A DNA stretch of 64,000 bases from Methylobacter sp. (lineage in GTDB: Bacteria > Pseudomonadota > Gammaproteobacteria > Methylococcales > Methylomonadaceae). Below, one piece after another: positions 37,456 through 47,948 of this stretch. Every line of letters begins with the position of its first letter. Position 1 is the first letter of the stretch. The stretch lies in contig JAPLRU010000099.1 of NCBI GenBank assembly GCA_026399025.1, positions 75,415-139,414 of the forward strand, written 5' to 3'. The position numbers and the translations under genes are program-made. Under the pieces are notes generated by a model, which was not told the origin of the DNA, ran no database searches, and saw only the letters and a program-made list of their open reading frames with translations.

Positions 37456-38073
37456 TTATTTAAAGTCTTTAGCTAAAATATAAACTTCGTTACTTCTCGG
37501 CCTTGATGCTTTTGGCTTTCTGATAGCCACTCTGGCAAAAGACCGCTGAACCTCCTTATAAAACTCTTCAAAACCAGCCCCATGAAATAATTTAACTAGA
37601 AAAACACCGTCTTTTGCCAATACCGTCTTGGCCGTATCCAAAGCCAGTTCACCTAAAAAAATAGAGCGCGGCTGGTCTACGCCTTTATTGCCACTCATAT
37701 TTGGCGCCATGTCCGACATCACCAAATTAATCGGTGCACCATCAAGGACTTCATACAATTGATCAAGAACGGATTGCTCACGAAAATCGCCTTGTATAAA
37801 GTCGACCCCCTCCAGCGGATCCATTGCTAAAATATCTAACGCAATAATCTTGTCTTTCTTGCCGACAAGCTGACGCGCCAACTGCGACCATCCGCCAGGC
37901 GCAGCCCCCAAATCAATGATATTCATTCCCGGCCTGATAAGGCGATCTTTATCCTGAATTTCTTTTAATTTAAAAACTGCGCGCGAGCGATAACCCTGAG
38001 CTTGCGCCATTTTGACGTATTCGTCGTCAAAATGCTCCTGCATCCAGCGACTGCTACTTTTACTTCGCCCCAT
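37456..38073 (-). CDS. rlmE: 23S rRNA (uridine2552-2'-O)-methyltransferase RlmE
   Basis: SAM-dependent 2'-O-methyltransferase acting on the A-loop of 23S rRNA. The 205 residues contain the family K-D-K-E elements: [12 protein letters not shown], motif [27 protein letters not shown] and [10 protein letters not shown] with a final [16 protein letters not shown]. It lies upstream of ftsH, as in E. coli, and is divergent from yhbY. Confidence 0.95.
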   Translation of the reverse strand: MGRSKSSSRWMQEHFDDEYVKMAQAQGYRSRAVFKLKEIQDKDRLIRPGMNIIDLGAAPGGWSQLARQLVGKKDKIIALDILAMDPLEGVDFIQGDFREQSVLDQLYEVLDGAPINLVMSDMAPNMSGNKGVDQPRSIFLGELALDTAKTVLAKDGVFLVKLFHGAGFEEFYKEVQRSFARVAIRKPKASRPRSNEVYILAKDFK

Positions 38074-38122
38074 AATTGTGTTTTAGTGTAAAATTTAAGC
38101 CTTTTAATTTCAGGAAAAAAGA

Positions 38123-38395
38123 GTGAACTCTGCAGACAAGAAAAAACTCCGGGCCCAAGCGCACAGCTTAAAGCCCGTCATCATGATTGGTCAATCGGGA
38201 CTTACAGCAGCAGTGCTGGCAGAGATTGAATTGGCGCTTGATAATCACGAACTGATTAAAGTGAGAATACGCGCTGAAAGAGAAGATCGCAAATTGATCA
38301 GCGAGAAAATCTGCATCGATACGGGAGCAGCACTCATTCAGAACATCGGGCAAATTGCCGTTATTTACCGATTAAATCCAGATAAAATAGACTAA
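38123..38395 (+). CDS. yhbY: CRM-domain ribosome assembly protein YhbY
   Basis: A 90-residue RNA-binding protein that associates with pre-50S subunits. The CRM signatures are LRAQAHSLKPVIMIGQSGLT, ELIKVRIRAE and the closing IGQIAVIYR. The start is GTG at 38123 with AGGAAAAAAGA upstream. Divergence from rlmE with about 50 bases between them is the usual arrangement. Confidence 0.93.
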   Translation: MNSADKKKLRAQAHSLKPVIMIGQSGLTAAVLAEIELALDNHELIKVRIRAEREDRKLISEKICIDTGAALIQNIGQIAVIYRLNPDKID

Positions 38396-38403
38396 GCCAA
38401 ACA

Positions 38404-38441
38404 AAAGGCGAAAGGCTCAAACGTTATCACCTTCCGCCTTT
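38404..38441. terminator. Bidirectional terminator between yhbY and greA
   Basis: AAAGGCGAAAGG (38404-38415) pairs with CCTTCCGCCTTT (38430-38441) with one mismatch, loop of 14. It sits between convergent stop codons and has short A/T flanks on both sides. Confidence 0.7.
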
Positions 38442-38444
38442 AGC

Positions 38445-38927
38445 CTAAATATACTCAATCGAAATAATTTCATAATCAACATTGCCGCCCGGCGCTTTAA
38501 CCGTCACAACATCTTCAACCTCTTTACCGATCAAGGCTCTGGCAATCGGCGAACCGACCGAAATACGCCCCTCCCTGATATTGGCCTCATCTTCGCCGAC
38601 AATCTGATACGTCACCTTTCTCTCGGATTCAATATCTTCTATTTCCACAGTCGCGCCAAACACCACCTTCCCATTGGCATCAACCTTCGTAACATCAATA
38701 ACTTGCGCATTAGAAAGCTTGGCTTCAATTTCAGAAATGCGCCCCTCTGTGAAACTTTGCTGCTCTTTCGCGGCATGATATTCGGCATTTTCTTTTAAGT
38801 CGCCATGCGCCCTAGCCGTAGCAATCGAGGCGATAATCCGAGGACGCACAACAGACTTTAGCTCTTCCAATTCAACGCGTAATTTTTCTGCGCCTTTTAC
38901 GGTGAGAGGTACTTTATTCATTTTCAA
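38445..38927 (-). CDS. greA: Transcription elongation factor GreA
   Basis: Rescues backtracked RNA polymerase by stimulating transcript cleavage. The product is about 158 residues from ATG 38921 ([20 protein letters not shown]). The N-terminal coiled coil bears the acidic tip [20 protein letters not shown] (Asp and Glu needed for cleavage), and the C-terminal FKBP-like domain ends with [18 protein letters not shown]. It lies downstream of carB, a conserved order. Confidence 0.95.
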   Translation of the reverse strand: MKMNKVPLTVKGAEKLRVELEELKSVVRPRIIASIATARAHGDLKENAEYHAAKEQQSFTEGRISEIEAKLSNAQVIDVTKVDANGKVVFGATVEIEDIESERKVTYQIVGEDEANIREGRISVGSPIARALIGKEVEDVVTVKAPGGNVDYEIISIEYI

Positions 38928-38983
38928 AACTCCAATAATTATTTTTTAGGCCAAGGGCAAAAAGCACTGCATTTTAATCTTCT

Positions 38984-41900
38984 CTAAGTCAGACTCTTAT
39001 GCAAGTCCTGCAAGCAATTCACATCCCCCGCATCCAGTTCACCCAACGCGTAACAGGCCGCTTTTGCACCGGCCATTGTTGTGTAATAAGTTACGCGATG
39101 TTGCAAGGCTTCTCTACGCATAGTAAATGAATCGGAAATTGCTTTTTTGCCTTCTGTCGTATTAATAATCAGTTGAATTTGATCGTTTTTAATCATATCA
39201 ACCGTATTCGGACGCCCCTCATTAACCTTATAAACCACCTCACAAGGAATGCCCGACTCTTTAAGAAACTTTGCCGTACCACCGGTAGCTACAATTTCGT
39301 ATTTTTTATCAACCAGCATTCTGGCAATATCAGGCGCCTTGGCTTTGTCCGCATCACGAATACTGATCAGCACTTTACCGCTATGATTCAAGTTAACACC
39401 GGCCGCGCGCTGAGACTTGGCAAAAGCCTCGCCAAAAGTCTTGCCAACCCCCATCACCTCACCGGTTGATTTCATTTCAGGCCCCAATAAAGGGTCAACG
39501 CCAGGAAATTTAACAAATGGAAATACCGCTTCTTTAACCGAATAATAATCAGGAATGCGCTCTTTGATAATGCCTTGTTTCGCCAAAGTTTGCCCTACCA
39601 TGCAGCGCGCTGCAATTTTAGCCAGAGGGTAACCCGTTGCTTTCGATACAAAAGGCGCAGTACGAGAAGCTCTTGGGTTAACCTCAAGCACGTAAATATC
39701 CTCGCCTTGAATAGCAAACTGGGTATTCATCAAACCCACGACCCCTAAAGCTTCGGCCATTTTGGTCACTTGTTCGCGCAACTTATCCTGGATTTGCGGC
39801 GCCAGCTCATACGGAGGCAATGAACACGCAGAATCACCGGAATGCACACCCGCCTGTTCAATGTGCTCCATCAAACCGCCGATCAATATTTGCTCGCCGT
39901 CATAAATAGCATCCACGTCCATTTCGATAGCATCATCAAGAAAACGGTCCAGCAATACCGGTGAATCATTAGAAACACTGACCGCTTCTTTCATATAACG
40001 CTGTAAACCTTCTTCATTAAAGACGATTTCCATAGCCCGCCCGCCTAAAACGTAAGAGGGCCGAACCACCAAGGGATAACCCAGGTCTTTTGCCGCATTA
40101 ATGGCTTGTTCGACAGAGCGGGCTGTTGCGTTGGGCGGCTGCTTTAGATTCAACCTTTCCAATAGCTTTTGGAAACGTTCACGATCTTCAGCCAAATCAA
40201 TCGAATCCGGCGAGGTACCGATAATAGGCACCCCTGCCGCTTCCAATGCGCGCGCCAATTTCAACGGAGTTTGACCGCCGTATTGAACGATCACACCTTT
40301 AGGTTTTTCAATATGAACAATTTCCAGCACATCTTCCAGCGTTAACGACTCAAAATACAAACGATCCGACGTATCGAAATCAGTAGAAACCGTTTCAGGA
40401 TTGCAATTGATCATGATGGTTTCATAACCGTCTTCACGCAAAGCCAAAGCGGCATGCACACAACAATAATCGAATTCAATGCCTTGTCCGATACGGTTTG
40501 GACCACCACCAAGAATAATGATTTTTTCTTTATCGGAAACCCGCGCTTCGCATTCTTGTTCGTAAGTCGAATACAAATAAGCCGTATCGGATGAAAACTC
40601 GGCAGCGCAGGAATCGATACGTTTATAGACAGGGCGAATATTTTGCTTGTGCCGAACATTACGGACTTCAGATTCGGAGGTATCCAGCAACTTAGCTAAT
40701 CTAAGATCGGAAAAGCCTTTGCGCTTTAATCTATAAAGCTCGCCTTCTTTTAAAGTAGACAAGGTTTTAGTCGATAATGTCTTTTCAGTCAGAATTAAAT
40801 CTTCAACTTGCGCCAAAAACCACGGATCGATTTTACTGGCCTCATGCACTTCTTCCAGCGTCATACCGCTACGGAATGCATCGCCAACGTATAACAAGCG
40901 ATCAGGCCCCGGATGGCGCATTTCTCGCTGCATCTTTTCCCGCGCATCCTCCCGGTTCAAATCGATAATTTCATCGAGACCGCTGATGCCGATTTCCAAG
41001 CCGCGCAAAGCTTTCTGTAGCGACTCCTGAAAAGTACGACCGATAGCCATGACCTCGCCCACCGATTTCATCTGAGTGGTCAAGCGATCATCCGCTTGCG
41101 GGAATTTTTCAAAAGTAAAGCGCGGCACCTTGGTGACCACATAATCAATAGTCGGCTCAAACGATGCCGGTGTTGCGCCGCCGGTAATCTCGTTTTTCAA
41201 TTCATCCAGCGTATAACCCACCGCCAGCTTTGCCGCCACTTTGGCAATAGGAAAACCGGTTGCTTTGGACGCCAATGCAGATGAACGCGATACGCGCGGA
41301 TTCATCTCAATAACAATCAAGCGTCCGTCTTTCGGATTAATGGCGACCTGCACATTAGAACCGCCGGTGTCGACGCCAATCTCACGCAATACCGCCAAGG
41401 AAACATTACGCAGTATCTGATATTCTTTATCGGTTAACGTTTGCGCCGGCGCTACGGTAATCGAATCACCGGTATGTACGCCCATCGGATCGAAGTTTTC
41501 GATGGAACAGACGATGATGCAGTTGTCTTTAGAATCGCGCACCACCTCCATTTCGTATTCTTTCCAACCCAGCACCGATTCTTCGATCAATAACTCGTTG
41601 GTCGGCGACAAATATAAGCCGCGCTCGCAAATTTCAACAAACTCTTCCTTGTTATAAGCAATGCCGCCGCCGCTGCCGCCCATCGTAAAGGAAGGACGGA
41701 TAACGGTCGGATAACCCACCTCTTTTTGAGCAGCCAGCGCTTCTTCCATAGAATGCGCGGTTTTTGATTTTGCTACTTCATAACCGATTTTCCGCATCGC
41801 CTGATTGAACAACTCACGGTCTTCGGCTTTGTTAATTGCTTCTTTGGTAGCGCCAATCATCTCGACGCCGTATTTTTCCAAAACGCCGTTAGCATCAAGA

Positions 41901-42202
41901 TCAAGCGCACAATTCAATGCAGTTTGCCCACCCATCGTCGGCAATATCGCATCGGGGCGCTCTTTTGCGATAATTTTTTCTACGGTTTGCCAATCAATAG
42001 GCTCGATATAAGTCGCATCCGCCATATCCGGATCGGTCATAATGGTTGCGGGATTGGAATTAACCAGAATAACGCGAAAACCTTCTTCCCGCAGCGCTTT
42101 ACAAGCTTGCGTACCTGAATAATCAAATTCACAGGCCTGACCAATAACAATGGGGCCGGCGCCTAACAATAGTATGGATTTTATGTCGGTTCTTTTTGGC
42201 AT
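38984..42202 (-). CDS. carB: Carbamoyl-phosphate synthase large subunit
   Basis: Makes carbamoyl phosphate for pyrimidines and arginine with CarA. From ATG 42202 ([20 protein letters not shown]) it has 1072 residues, matching E. coli; the frame continues 36 codons upstream without family similarity. Two homologous ATP-grasp halves are clear, with start motifs [20 protein letters not shown] and [19 protein letters not shown] and the metal sites [17 protein letters not shown] and [17 protein letters not shown]. The C-terminal MGS-like allosteric domain ([20 protein letters not shown]) is present. Confidence 0.97.
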   Translation of the reverse strand: MPKRTDIKSILLLGAGPIVIGQACEFDYSGTQACKALREEGFRVILVNSNPATIMTDPDMADATYIEPIDWQTVEKIIAKERPDAILPTMGGQTALNCALDLDANGVLEKYGVEMIGATKEAINKAEDRELFNQAMRKIGYEVAKSKTAHSMEEALAAQKEVGYPTVIRPSFTMGGSGGGIAYNKEEFVEICERGLYLSPTNELLIEESVLGWKEYEMEVVRDSKDNCIIVCSIENFDPMGVHTGDSITVAPAQTLTDKEYQILRNVSLAVLREIGVDTGGSNVQVAINPKDGRLIVIEMNPRVSRSSALASKATGFPIAKVAAKLAVGYTLDELKNEITGGATPASFEPTIDYVVTKVPRFTFEKFPQADDRLTTQMKSVGEVMAIGRTFQESLQKALRGLEIGISGLDEIIDLNREDAREKMQREMRHPGPDRLLYVGDAFRSGMTLEEVHEASKIDPWFLAQVEDLILTEKTLSTKTLSTLKEGELYRLKRKGFSDLRLAKLLDTSESEVRNVRHKQNIRPVYKRIDSCAAEFSSDTAYLYSTYEQECEARVSDKEKIIILGGGPNRIGQGIEFDYCCVHAALALREDGYETIMINCNPETVSTDFDTSDRLYFESLTLEDVLEIVHIEKPKGVIVQYGGQTPLKLARALEAAGVPIIGTSPDSIDLAEDRERFQKLLERLNLKQPPNATARSVEQAINAAKDLGYPLVVRPSYVLGGRAMEIVFNEEGLQRYMKEAVSVSNDSPVLLDRFLDDAIEMDVDAIYDGEQILIGGLMEHIEQAGVHSGDSACSLPPYELAPQIQDKLREQVTKMAEALGVVGLMNTQFAIQGEDIYVLEVNPRASRTAPFVSKATGYPLAKIAARCMVGQTLAKQGIIKERIPDYYSVKEAVFPFVKFPGVDPLLGPEMKSTGEVMGVGKTFGEAFAKSQRAAGVNLNHSGKVLISIRDADKAKAPDIARMLVDKKYEIVATGGTAKFLKESGIPCEVVYKVNEGRPNTVDMIKNDQIQLIINTTEGKKAISDSFTMRREALQHRVTYYTTMAGAKAACYALGELDAGDVNCLQDLHKSLT

Positions 42203-42410
42203 TTTGTATGCGTTACCATTTATTATGTTGCAATTAGTTATGATGTAGAGCTGAATTGCGCCAACCTCAATAAGCCTCAACTTAATACCTATTAAATCAA
42301 TAAACCACAAGCCAATTGATTAGAAAATCACCAACACAACCAAGGAAAATGAAAATTAAAACTTCGTAGTATTGCGCTTAAGTTAATACGCTGGAGGCGC
42401 TAAGTTGACT

Positions 42411-43661
42411 CTATGAGGCCTGCTTCATCATCTCAATAAAATCATCGAATAAAGATTCCACATCATGAGGCCCAGGACTTGCTTCAGGATGACCTTGAAA
42501 ACTCATCGCAGGACAATCCGTCCGCTTGATGCCCTGCAAGCTGCCGTCAAATAATGATCGATAAGTTGCTGTTAAATTATCAGGCAGGCTACCTTCATTG
42601 ACTGCGAAGCCGTGATTCTGACTACTGATCATAACTCGGCCCGTGGCTATTTCCTGAACAGGATGATTGGCGCCATGGTGGCCGAATTTCATTTTTTCGG
42701 TTTTGGCACCACTGGCTAAAGCCAGTAACTGATGCCCCAGGCAAATCCCGAATACCGGAATTTTATTTTCCAATATCGTTTTAATAGCCTCTATCGCATA
42801 AGTACAGGGTTCGGGGTCACCCGGACCATTAGACAGAAAAACGCCATCAGGATTCATCGCCAATACTTTTTCAGCGGATGTCGTTGCAGGAACAACAGTA
42901 ACACGACAACCGCGATTAGCCAGTAACCTAAGAATATTACGCTTAACACCAAAATCATAAGCCACAACGTGCTTGGTGAAACCTTCAGCTTGCGTATATC
43001 CATGCTGCAAATGCCAGATATTTTCAGTCCATTCGTAAATCTCAGCAGTAGTCACATCTTTCGCCAAGTCCATACCCTTTAAACCGGCAAAACCAACTGT
43101 TATTTCTTCTTTTAGGGTACTTACTACTTGCTCAACCAATATTGTGTTTTTCTGTTCGCTAACCTGGTCCACTAAATGATCAAACTCTTTAGATTTATCT
43201 GATAAAACTTCATTCCTTGCCTTTTCAATTCTTGCCCCCAATGCCTCACCTGCAATAATCGCCCCGCGTTGCGCGCCTTTGTCACGCAACAGACGGGTCA
43301 ATTTGCGGGTATCGATATCAGCAATAGCGACGACATTGTTGTCGATTAAATATTGCTGTAAGGTTTTTTCGCTACGCCAGTTGCTTGCCAATATCGGCAA
43401 ATCCCTAATCACCAAGCCACTGGCAAAAACATCAGTAGACTCGTCATCTTCGCGAGTCGTTCCAACATTACCAATATGGGGATAGGTTAATGTCACAATT
43501 TGTCTGGCATAAGAAGGATCACTGAGAATTTCCTGATACCCGGTCATAGCCGTATTAAAAACCACTTCCCCCACGGAACAGCCATCTGCACCTATGGCTA
43601 CACCGTTAAAAACCGTTCCATCTTCCAGAACCAATAAAGCAGACCTAGTCAAACACGTCAC
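42411..43661 (-). CDS. carA: Carbamoyl-phosphate synthase small (glutaminase) subunit
   Basis: Class I glutamine amidotransferase that feeds ammonia to CarB. The 416 residues contain the N-terminal domain ([34 protein letters not shown]) and the glutaminase domain with nucleophile Cys in [14 protein letters not shown] and the His/Glu pair in [12 protein letters not shown]. The frame opens with GTG at 43661, but GAGGT lies seven bases before a TTG at 43652 that gives the normal N terminus, so TTG is the likely start. The gap to carB is about 200 bases. A strong hairpin lies just upstream. Confidence 0.96.
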   Translation of the reverse strand: MTCLTRSALLVLEDGTVFNGVAIGADGCSVGEVVFNTAMTGYQEILSDPSYARQIVTLTYPHIGNVGTTREDDESTDVFASGLVIRDLPILASNWRSEKTLQQYLIDNNVVAIADIDTRKLTRLLRDKGAQRGAIIAGEALGARIEKARNEVLSDKSKEFDHLVDQVSEQKNTILVEQVVSTLKEEITVGFAGLKGMDLAKDVTTAEIYEWTENIWHLQHGYTQAEGFTKHVVAYDFGVKRNILRLLANRGCRVTVVPATTSAEKVLAMNPDGVFLSNGPGDPEPCTYAIEAIKTILENKIPVFGICLGHQLLALASGAKTEKMKFGHHGANHPVQEIATGRVMISSQNHGFAVNEGSLPDNLTATYRSLFDGSLQGIKRTDCPAMSFQGHPEASPGPHDVESLFDDFIEMMKQAS

Positions 43662-43674
43662 CTCAAATGTGCAA

Positions 43675-43707
43675 AACGGGATGAGCTCTTAATGAACTCA
43701 TCCCGTT
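43675..43707 (-). promoter_or_regulatory. carA leader hairpin, attenuator-like
   Basis: AACGGGATGAG (43697-43707 on the minus strand) pairs perfectly over 11 bases with CTCATCCCGTT (43675-43685) around an 11-base loop and is followed by TTTTGC. It ends about 13 bases before the carA ribosome binding site. The structure and short T-run resemble a transcription attenuator or a translational control stem. Confidence 0.45.
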
Positions 43708-43945
43708 GTAAAAAACAAAACTAAAGTTAATTTTACGAGATTATGCGATTGGGGTCATTAACAATTTTTTAAACCCAACACATCTTGTCTTACGATTGGA
43801 CTGGGGTAACAGCATTGCGCTCATCACCGAACATGAGAATATTCTCCGCTCAAATGATCGAATCCAGCAATATAGACTAGTAAAAGTACTGATGATAACG
43901 ATAGAACCGTAGCATCATTACATTCAATTCGGTTTTTAACAGGCA

Positions 43946-43980
43946 CAAAAAAACCGTAGCCCTGAAAGAGCTACGGTTTG
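43946..43980 (-). terminator. Rho-independent terminator of the cold-shock gene
   Basis: On the minus strand AAACCGTAG pairs with CTACGGTTT and is followed by a T-run (arms 43971-43979 and 43951-43959). It lies about 12 bases after the stop codon. Confidence 0.88.
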
Positions 43981-43991
43981 TTTGCACGCGA

Positions 43992-44192
43992 CTAGATGAT
44001 TGTTACTTCTTCTGCTTGCGGGCCTTTTTGTCCTTGAGTGACAGTAAACTGTACTTTTTGTCCTTCATCAAGAGATTTAAAGCCGGAACTGTTGATGTTA
44101 CGAAAGTGAACAAAAACGTCAGGGCCATTCTCTTGCTGAATAAAACCGAAACCTTTTTCGGCGTTAAACCATTTAACCGTACCTGTAGTCAT
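43992..44192 (-). CDS. CspA-family cold-shock protein
   Basis: A 66-residue single cold-shock domain that binds single-stranded RNA and DNA. RNP1 KGFGFIQ and RNP2 DVFVHFR are intact, as are WFNAEKG and the ending GPQAEEV. A long AT-rich leader upstream (44193 to about 44430) is typical of cold-shock genes, whose messages are controlled through the 5' region. Which Csp paralogue this is cannot be decided. Confidence 0.94.
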   Translation of the reverse strand: MTTGTVKWFNAEKGFGFIQQENGPDVFVHFRNINSSGFKSLDEGQKVQFTVTQGQKGPQAEEVTII

Positions 44193-44793
44193 TTTAGGGT
44201 AATCCTATTTAGAGTAATTAAAGCCTTATTAAAGGCTGATGGAGCTGGGAAATTAAAGAATTACTTATGATAACAGGACGAACAATTGCATGAAGAACTT
44301 CGTAAAGATAAGCATAACGGTAAAACTATTTCAAGCTGGACGCATTCTATAATTGCACTCCGGCGATGTCAAGCCTAAGTGTGTTGCAAGTGTCTCAATG
44401 CTCATCGCTTGACCATGACTGACCCGAGTGGCATCATACTTAATTAAAACGGTCAATTAAGCCCATTTAACTTGCTATCCTTCATATGCGGGACGAAGAA
44501 TTGAGACGGCGCATCAAGCGGAGTGCGCGTAATCTGCATAACCATTCGGTACGTGTGTCTGGGTACCGACGATTTGCTGGAAAAAGGCATCTCGGTCAAG
44601 TGCAACAACCTCGTCACTCTTCCCGTCAAAATATCCAAATTGTCGGACGATGCCGCCGGAATGGCGCAGATGAAACGGCAAGTACTGCGCTTCCCAAACC
44701 GGACGCTGCGCTAACGGTGGTCGATGATCGCATACAACCGCTGTCGTTATCCCGCAAACCACGGTTGGCGAAGACAGAAGGCGTTCAGATCCC
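44193..44793. other. Cold-shock leader and unassigned region before the glycosidase gene
   Basis: The first 240 bases are AT-rich and probably hold the leader and promoter of the cold-shock gene. From about 44460 base composition shifts to higher GC and several overlapping frames stay open for 60-100 codons on both strands (44486-44797 plus, 44523-44714 plus, 44514-44795 minus). None has a recognised motif. The composition matches the following glycosidase, so this may be the decayed end of the same acquired segment. Confidence 0.4.
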
Positions 44794-46344
44794 ATGAAAC
44801 CACAAAAGCACGGAGACTTCCTGTGGGGGGTCGCGACGTCGGCCTATCAGTCCGAAGGCGGCTATAACCGGACCGGTATGCCCCACACCAATTGGGCCGG
44901 AGCCGAGCGACGCGGTGACGTGGAGCCTGTGGGCCAAGCCGCGGAATTCTGGAGCCGTTACCGGGCGGACTTTGACTCCTGCCGTCGTTTGGGACTTAAC
45001 GCTTTTCGGCTCAGCGTCGAATGGAGCCGGATTCAGCCGACGATGAGCGACGACGTAGGCCAAGCCCCGGCCTTCGACTATCAGGCCCTGGACGGTTACA
45101 GCGAAATTCTGTGCCAATGTCGAGCCCAAGGGTTAGAGCCGCTGGTCACTCTGCATCATTTCGTCCATCCCGCTTGGCTGGGTACCGATGCTTGGCTAAG
45201 CGCCTCTGCGATCGACCATTATGTCGACTATGTCCGCACAGTGACGCGCTATCTCAATAGCAAGATGGTCGCCCAAGGCTATGCTCCGGTGCGTTACTAC
45301 ATCACCATCAACGAACCTAACATGTTGGTGCTGAATACCTACATCGGCCACCAGTTCCCGACTAAGGCCCGGCGTGGTCTGCGGACCGCCGTTAAAGCTA
45401 TCGATCATCTCCTGACCGCTCATGTGCTCGGTTATAACGCTATTCACGCAATCTACCGGGATGCCGGCTGGTCGACTCCCTTGGTGACTGTAAACACCTA
45501 CTGCAGTGACCTCTATTGGTGCGATAAACTGCTGCTCGACCTACTGAGTTTGCGGGAAAAGCAGATCGAACCCACGGCGATAAACGCCCATATTCGCAAT
45601 CGGGCGACAGCATTTGAAGACGAGTTGAGCAAAGCCGCGATACCGCTACGCAAAGACCTCGCCTCGCTGATTGGAATCGGCATACGAAACCTCAGCCATC
45701 GGCTGGGTATGCGCTGGTTCGATATTGGCCATTTGCCCGGCTTGCTGTCGGCTCTGGCTGATTTACCAAAAAACCGACTGCTCGATTATATAGCCATTGA
45801 TTATTACGATCCGTTCTCGGCACACACCTTTCGCCCACCGGTATGTTGGGATCACGAGTTCAAGAACAAATCCCTGAGGGCCTGGATTATGAGTTCCATC
45901 ACAAGCAAATGGTGGGATTGGACGATTTTACCGCGCGGACTGTATTTCTTCTGCCGTTACTATGCGGACGAGTTTCCCGGCCGCCCCCTGGTCATCGCCG
46001 AAAACGGCATGGCCCTGCGCCGACGCCGCGACAATAAATACTCCCATCGTCGCGACAACGTCAGCCGCAGTGAGTTTCTGCGTCTGCATATCGAAGAAGT
46101 CATCCGCATAGTGCGCGATGAAATACCGCTGATCGGCTATCTGCATTGGTCGCTGTTCGATAACTACGAGTGGGGTACTTATACCCCCCGGTTCGGTCTC
46201 TACAGCCTAAATTACCAAACGGGCGCCGCTCGGTTGGAGCGGGATCATCACGGCGATACTCCCGCGGAGACTTACGCCCTATTGATACGGAAAGCGAATC
46301 GAATAATGGATGCGGAATTTGTCGGGCCGCTAATACCGGATTAA
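44794..46344 (+). CDS. Glycoside hydrolase family 1 enzyme (beta-glucosidase-like)
   Basis: Cytoplasmic retaining beta-glycosidase of 516 residues. The N-terminal FLWGVATSAYQSEGGYN matches the family start. The acid/base Glu174 is in TINEPNM, the nucleophile Glu403 in LVIAENGMA, and LHWSLFDNYEWGTYTPRFGL near the end forms the aglycone and sugar-binding wall. There is no signal peptide. Codon use is noticeably richer in GC than in neighbouring genes, suggesting horizontal acquisition. The true substrate is unknown. It is a single gene with no sugar transporter nearby. Confidence 0.9.
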   Translation: MKPQKHGDFLWGVATSAYQSEGGYNRTGMPHTNWAGAERRGDVEPVGQAAEFWSRYRADFDSCRRLGLNAFRLSVEWSRIQPTMSDDVGQAPAFDYQALDGYSEILCQCRAQGLEPLVTLHHFVHPAWLGTDAWLSASAIDHYVDYVRTVTRYLNSKMVAQGYAPVRYYITINEPNMLVLNTYIGHQFPTKARRGLRTAVKAIDHLLTAHVLGYNAIHAIYRDAGWSTPLVTVNTYCSDLYWCDKLLLDLLSLREKQIEPTAINAHIRNRATAFEDELSKAAIPLRKDLASLIGIGIRNLSHRLGMRWFDIGHLPGLLSALADLPKNRLLDYIAIDYYDPFSAHTFRPPVCWDHEFKNKSLRAWIMSSITSKWWDWTILPRGLYFFCRYYADEFPGRPLVIAENGMALRRRRDNKYSHRRDNVSRSEFLRLHIEEVIRIVRDEIPLIGYLHWSLFDNYEWGTYTPRFGLYSLNYQTGAARLERDHHGDTPAETYALLIRKANRIMDAEFVGPLIPD

Positions 46345-46527
46345 TTCGACGCATTGCCTGCGATGCCGAGCGCAATCCGGTATTATTTTCGAAAATAGTC
46401 GCAGTCATTGCCTCCTTCATTAATGACTTGGAGGAATGTGAGTTTCAATGAGTAAATAGGCAAGCAAAATTTTTTTATTGCCAAACAGGACAATTGCTTG
46501 TCAGCTAGAAGCTGACAGCCACAAAAA

Positions 46528-46983
46528 ATGAATATGAAAATCCGCTTTATTATAAAAAAACTATCGAATCCTCGCGTCAGAAGGCGACTAAAAATCGGCC
46601 TTTCTGTTTATGGTGGCGTGGTTATAATTGGTCTGATGTTTAAGCTTGTCTATGACATCGGTTACTTTAACGCGGAGTCGCTTAAAAACGATAAAAACAC
46701 CGAGCTAGCTATTACGCACCCCGTGCTGACAATGGGATCCGCTCAGCGAATCGTGTCCGGTGCGCTAAAAGAAGACCCTACCAACCCCAAAACAGTTGTC
46801 GACCAGATTATTAATAACGACCAGAAACTTTCAGCCATTATTATAAAAAACAATAAGATAAAAAGAATTGCCTGGATTATAGACATGCGTTTGTTTTTTA
46901 CCGGCGATCTATTCAACGACGGCGGTTATAATTTAACCGAAGGTATTGAGCACCAACACAATATCAACCGCGGCGATCATTGA
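46528..46983 (+). CDS. Small membrane-anchored protein of unknown function
   Basis: A 151-residue product with a very basic N terminus (KKLSNPRVRRRLKIG), one transmembrane helix (about 27-45) and a soluble part of about 100 residues, probably periplasmic, rich in Asn, Asp and Ile. I recognise no domain. Two ATGs are close together at 46528 and 46534. It stands alone between the glycosidase and J-domain genes. Confidence 0.5.
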   Translation: MNMKIRFIIKKLSNPRVRRRLKIGLSVYGGVVIIGLMFKLVYDIGYFNAESLKNDKNTELAITHPVLTMGSAQRIVSGALKEDPTNPKTVVDQIINNDQKLSAIIIKNNKIKRIAWIIDMRLFFTGDLFNDGGYNLTEGIEHQHNINRGDH

Positions 46984-47319
46984 TTACCCATAAGCCGTCT
47001 CCGCAGCACACGATTTATCCGTACCGACTTCGTAGCATGAACATTATTCGGCCCAATCGGGAGTGGAGTGCTAATATCCTTTATATCCGGCTGCTTCCAG
47101 ACTTTATTAGCTAAATTACATACGGATGTCGCCTTATTCGTTCCGGCCCGGTCGGCGGTTCGAACCCGCCCGGTATAGTCAAGTAAACGCTTTGATTCAC
47201 CTGTTGCTTTCGTCATAATCTCAAAATGTTTTCCTTATAATTCAATTTTTCGAGAACCACCGGCGCATTAAGTAAGGTTTCTTTACCGGCATATTGCCCG
47301 CTTCTCAAAACACTCTCTC

Positions 47320-47844
47320 ATGGCTAAGGATTACTACCGTATTTTAGGTCTGACCAGCAACGCTGAAGACGTGGTCATCCGTGCCGTTTTCAAGCAGCTT
47401 GCGCATCGCTACCATCCCGACAAATGGCTTGAAGAAAAAGACTTGGCCAATCGTATGATGTCGGAGATTAATGAAGCTTATCAACACCTATCAGACCCTT
47501 CTTTAAGGGCAAAGAATGGTCAGACGTTTGAAACCAGCCTAGATTTTTACCGAATCTTGGGCGTGCAGAGCTACGTTGACGCTCAGATAATTAATATTGC
47601 TTACCAAGCCCTTGTTAAGAAATACCGGGGCTCCCCCAAAAAGCTCGATGAAATCAATCAGGCTTATAAGGTGCTATCCGATACCGGCAAAAGAAAAATG
47701 TATGATTTCAGGCAGAAAAGCCCTATTTTACGATCAGGCTACCATTCCGGACTGAGTTTATGGAAAGTCTATCTTGCCTATAACATAGGGTTCTATATCC
47801 TGATGACTGCTATTTTTATGCTAGTGCTGTTTTATAAGCATTGA
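47320..47844 (+). CDS. Membrane protein with an active and a degenerate J-domain
   Basis: Product of 174 residues. Residues 3-58 are a J-domain with the HPD motif at 32-34 (HRYHPDKW), able to stimulate DnaK. Residues 73-133 form a second J-like domain (DFYRILGVQSYVDAQIINIA, then EINQAYKVLSDTGKRKMYDF) in which the HPD position reads YRG, so it should not activate DnaK. A C-terminal helix (about 149-171) anchors it. There are no zinc fingers or substrate-binding domains. A membrane-tethered co-chaperone is a fair inference. Confidence 0.8.
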   Translation: MAKDYYRILGLTSNAEDVVIRAVFKQLAHRYHPDKWLEEKDLANRMMSEINEAYQHLSDPSLRAKNGQTFETSLDFYRILGVQSYVDAQIINIAYQALVKKYRGSPKKLDEINQAYKVLSDTGKRKMYDFRQKSPILRSGYHSGLSLWKVYLAYNIGFYILMTAIFMLVLFYKH

Positions 47845-47948
47845 TTAAATTCAATTCCGGATCGCATTGATAATACAGATTGGGCTTACCTAGAGACACC
47901 GGCTTTTGGCACTCCTGTGCCATTTCTTCTAACTGCTGAGTAATTACG

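Noticed and set aside
44514..44795. Overlapping 60-100 codon frames on both strands before the glycosidase
   Set aside because: GC-rich sequence gives spurious long frames; none shows a family motif or a convincing ribosome binding site.
47140..47175. GGCGGTTCGAACCCGCC looks like a tRNA T-arm
   Set aside because: No cloverleaf can be formed upstream on either strand; it is a near-perfect palindrome by itself.
46977..47216. 79-codon minus-strand frame
   Set aside because: No recognisable motif, it overlaps the end of the upstream gene, and its composition is basic and unstructured. A real small gene is possible but unsupported.
47845..47948. Cobalamin riboswitch upstream of cbiB
   Set aside because: The gap is too short and lacks a B12-box-like GCCACTG motif.
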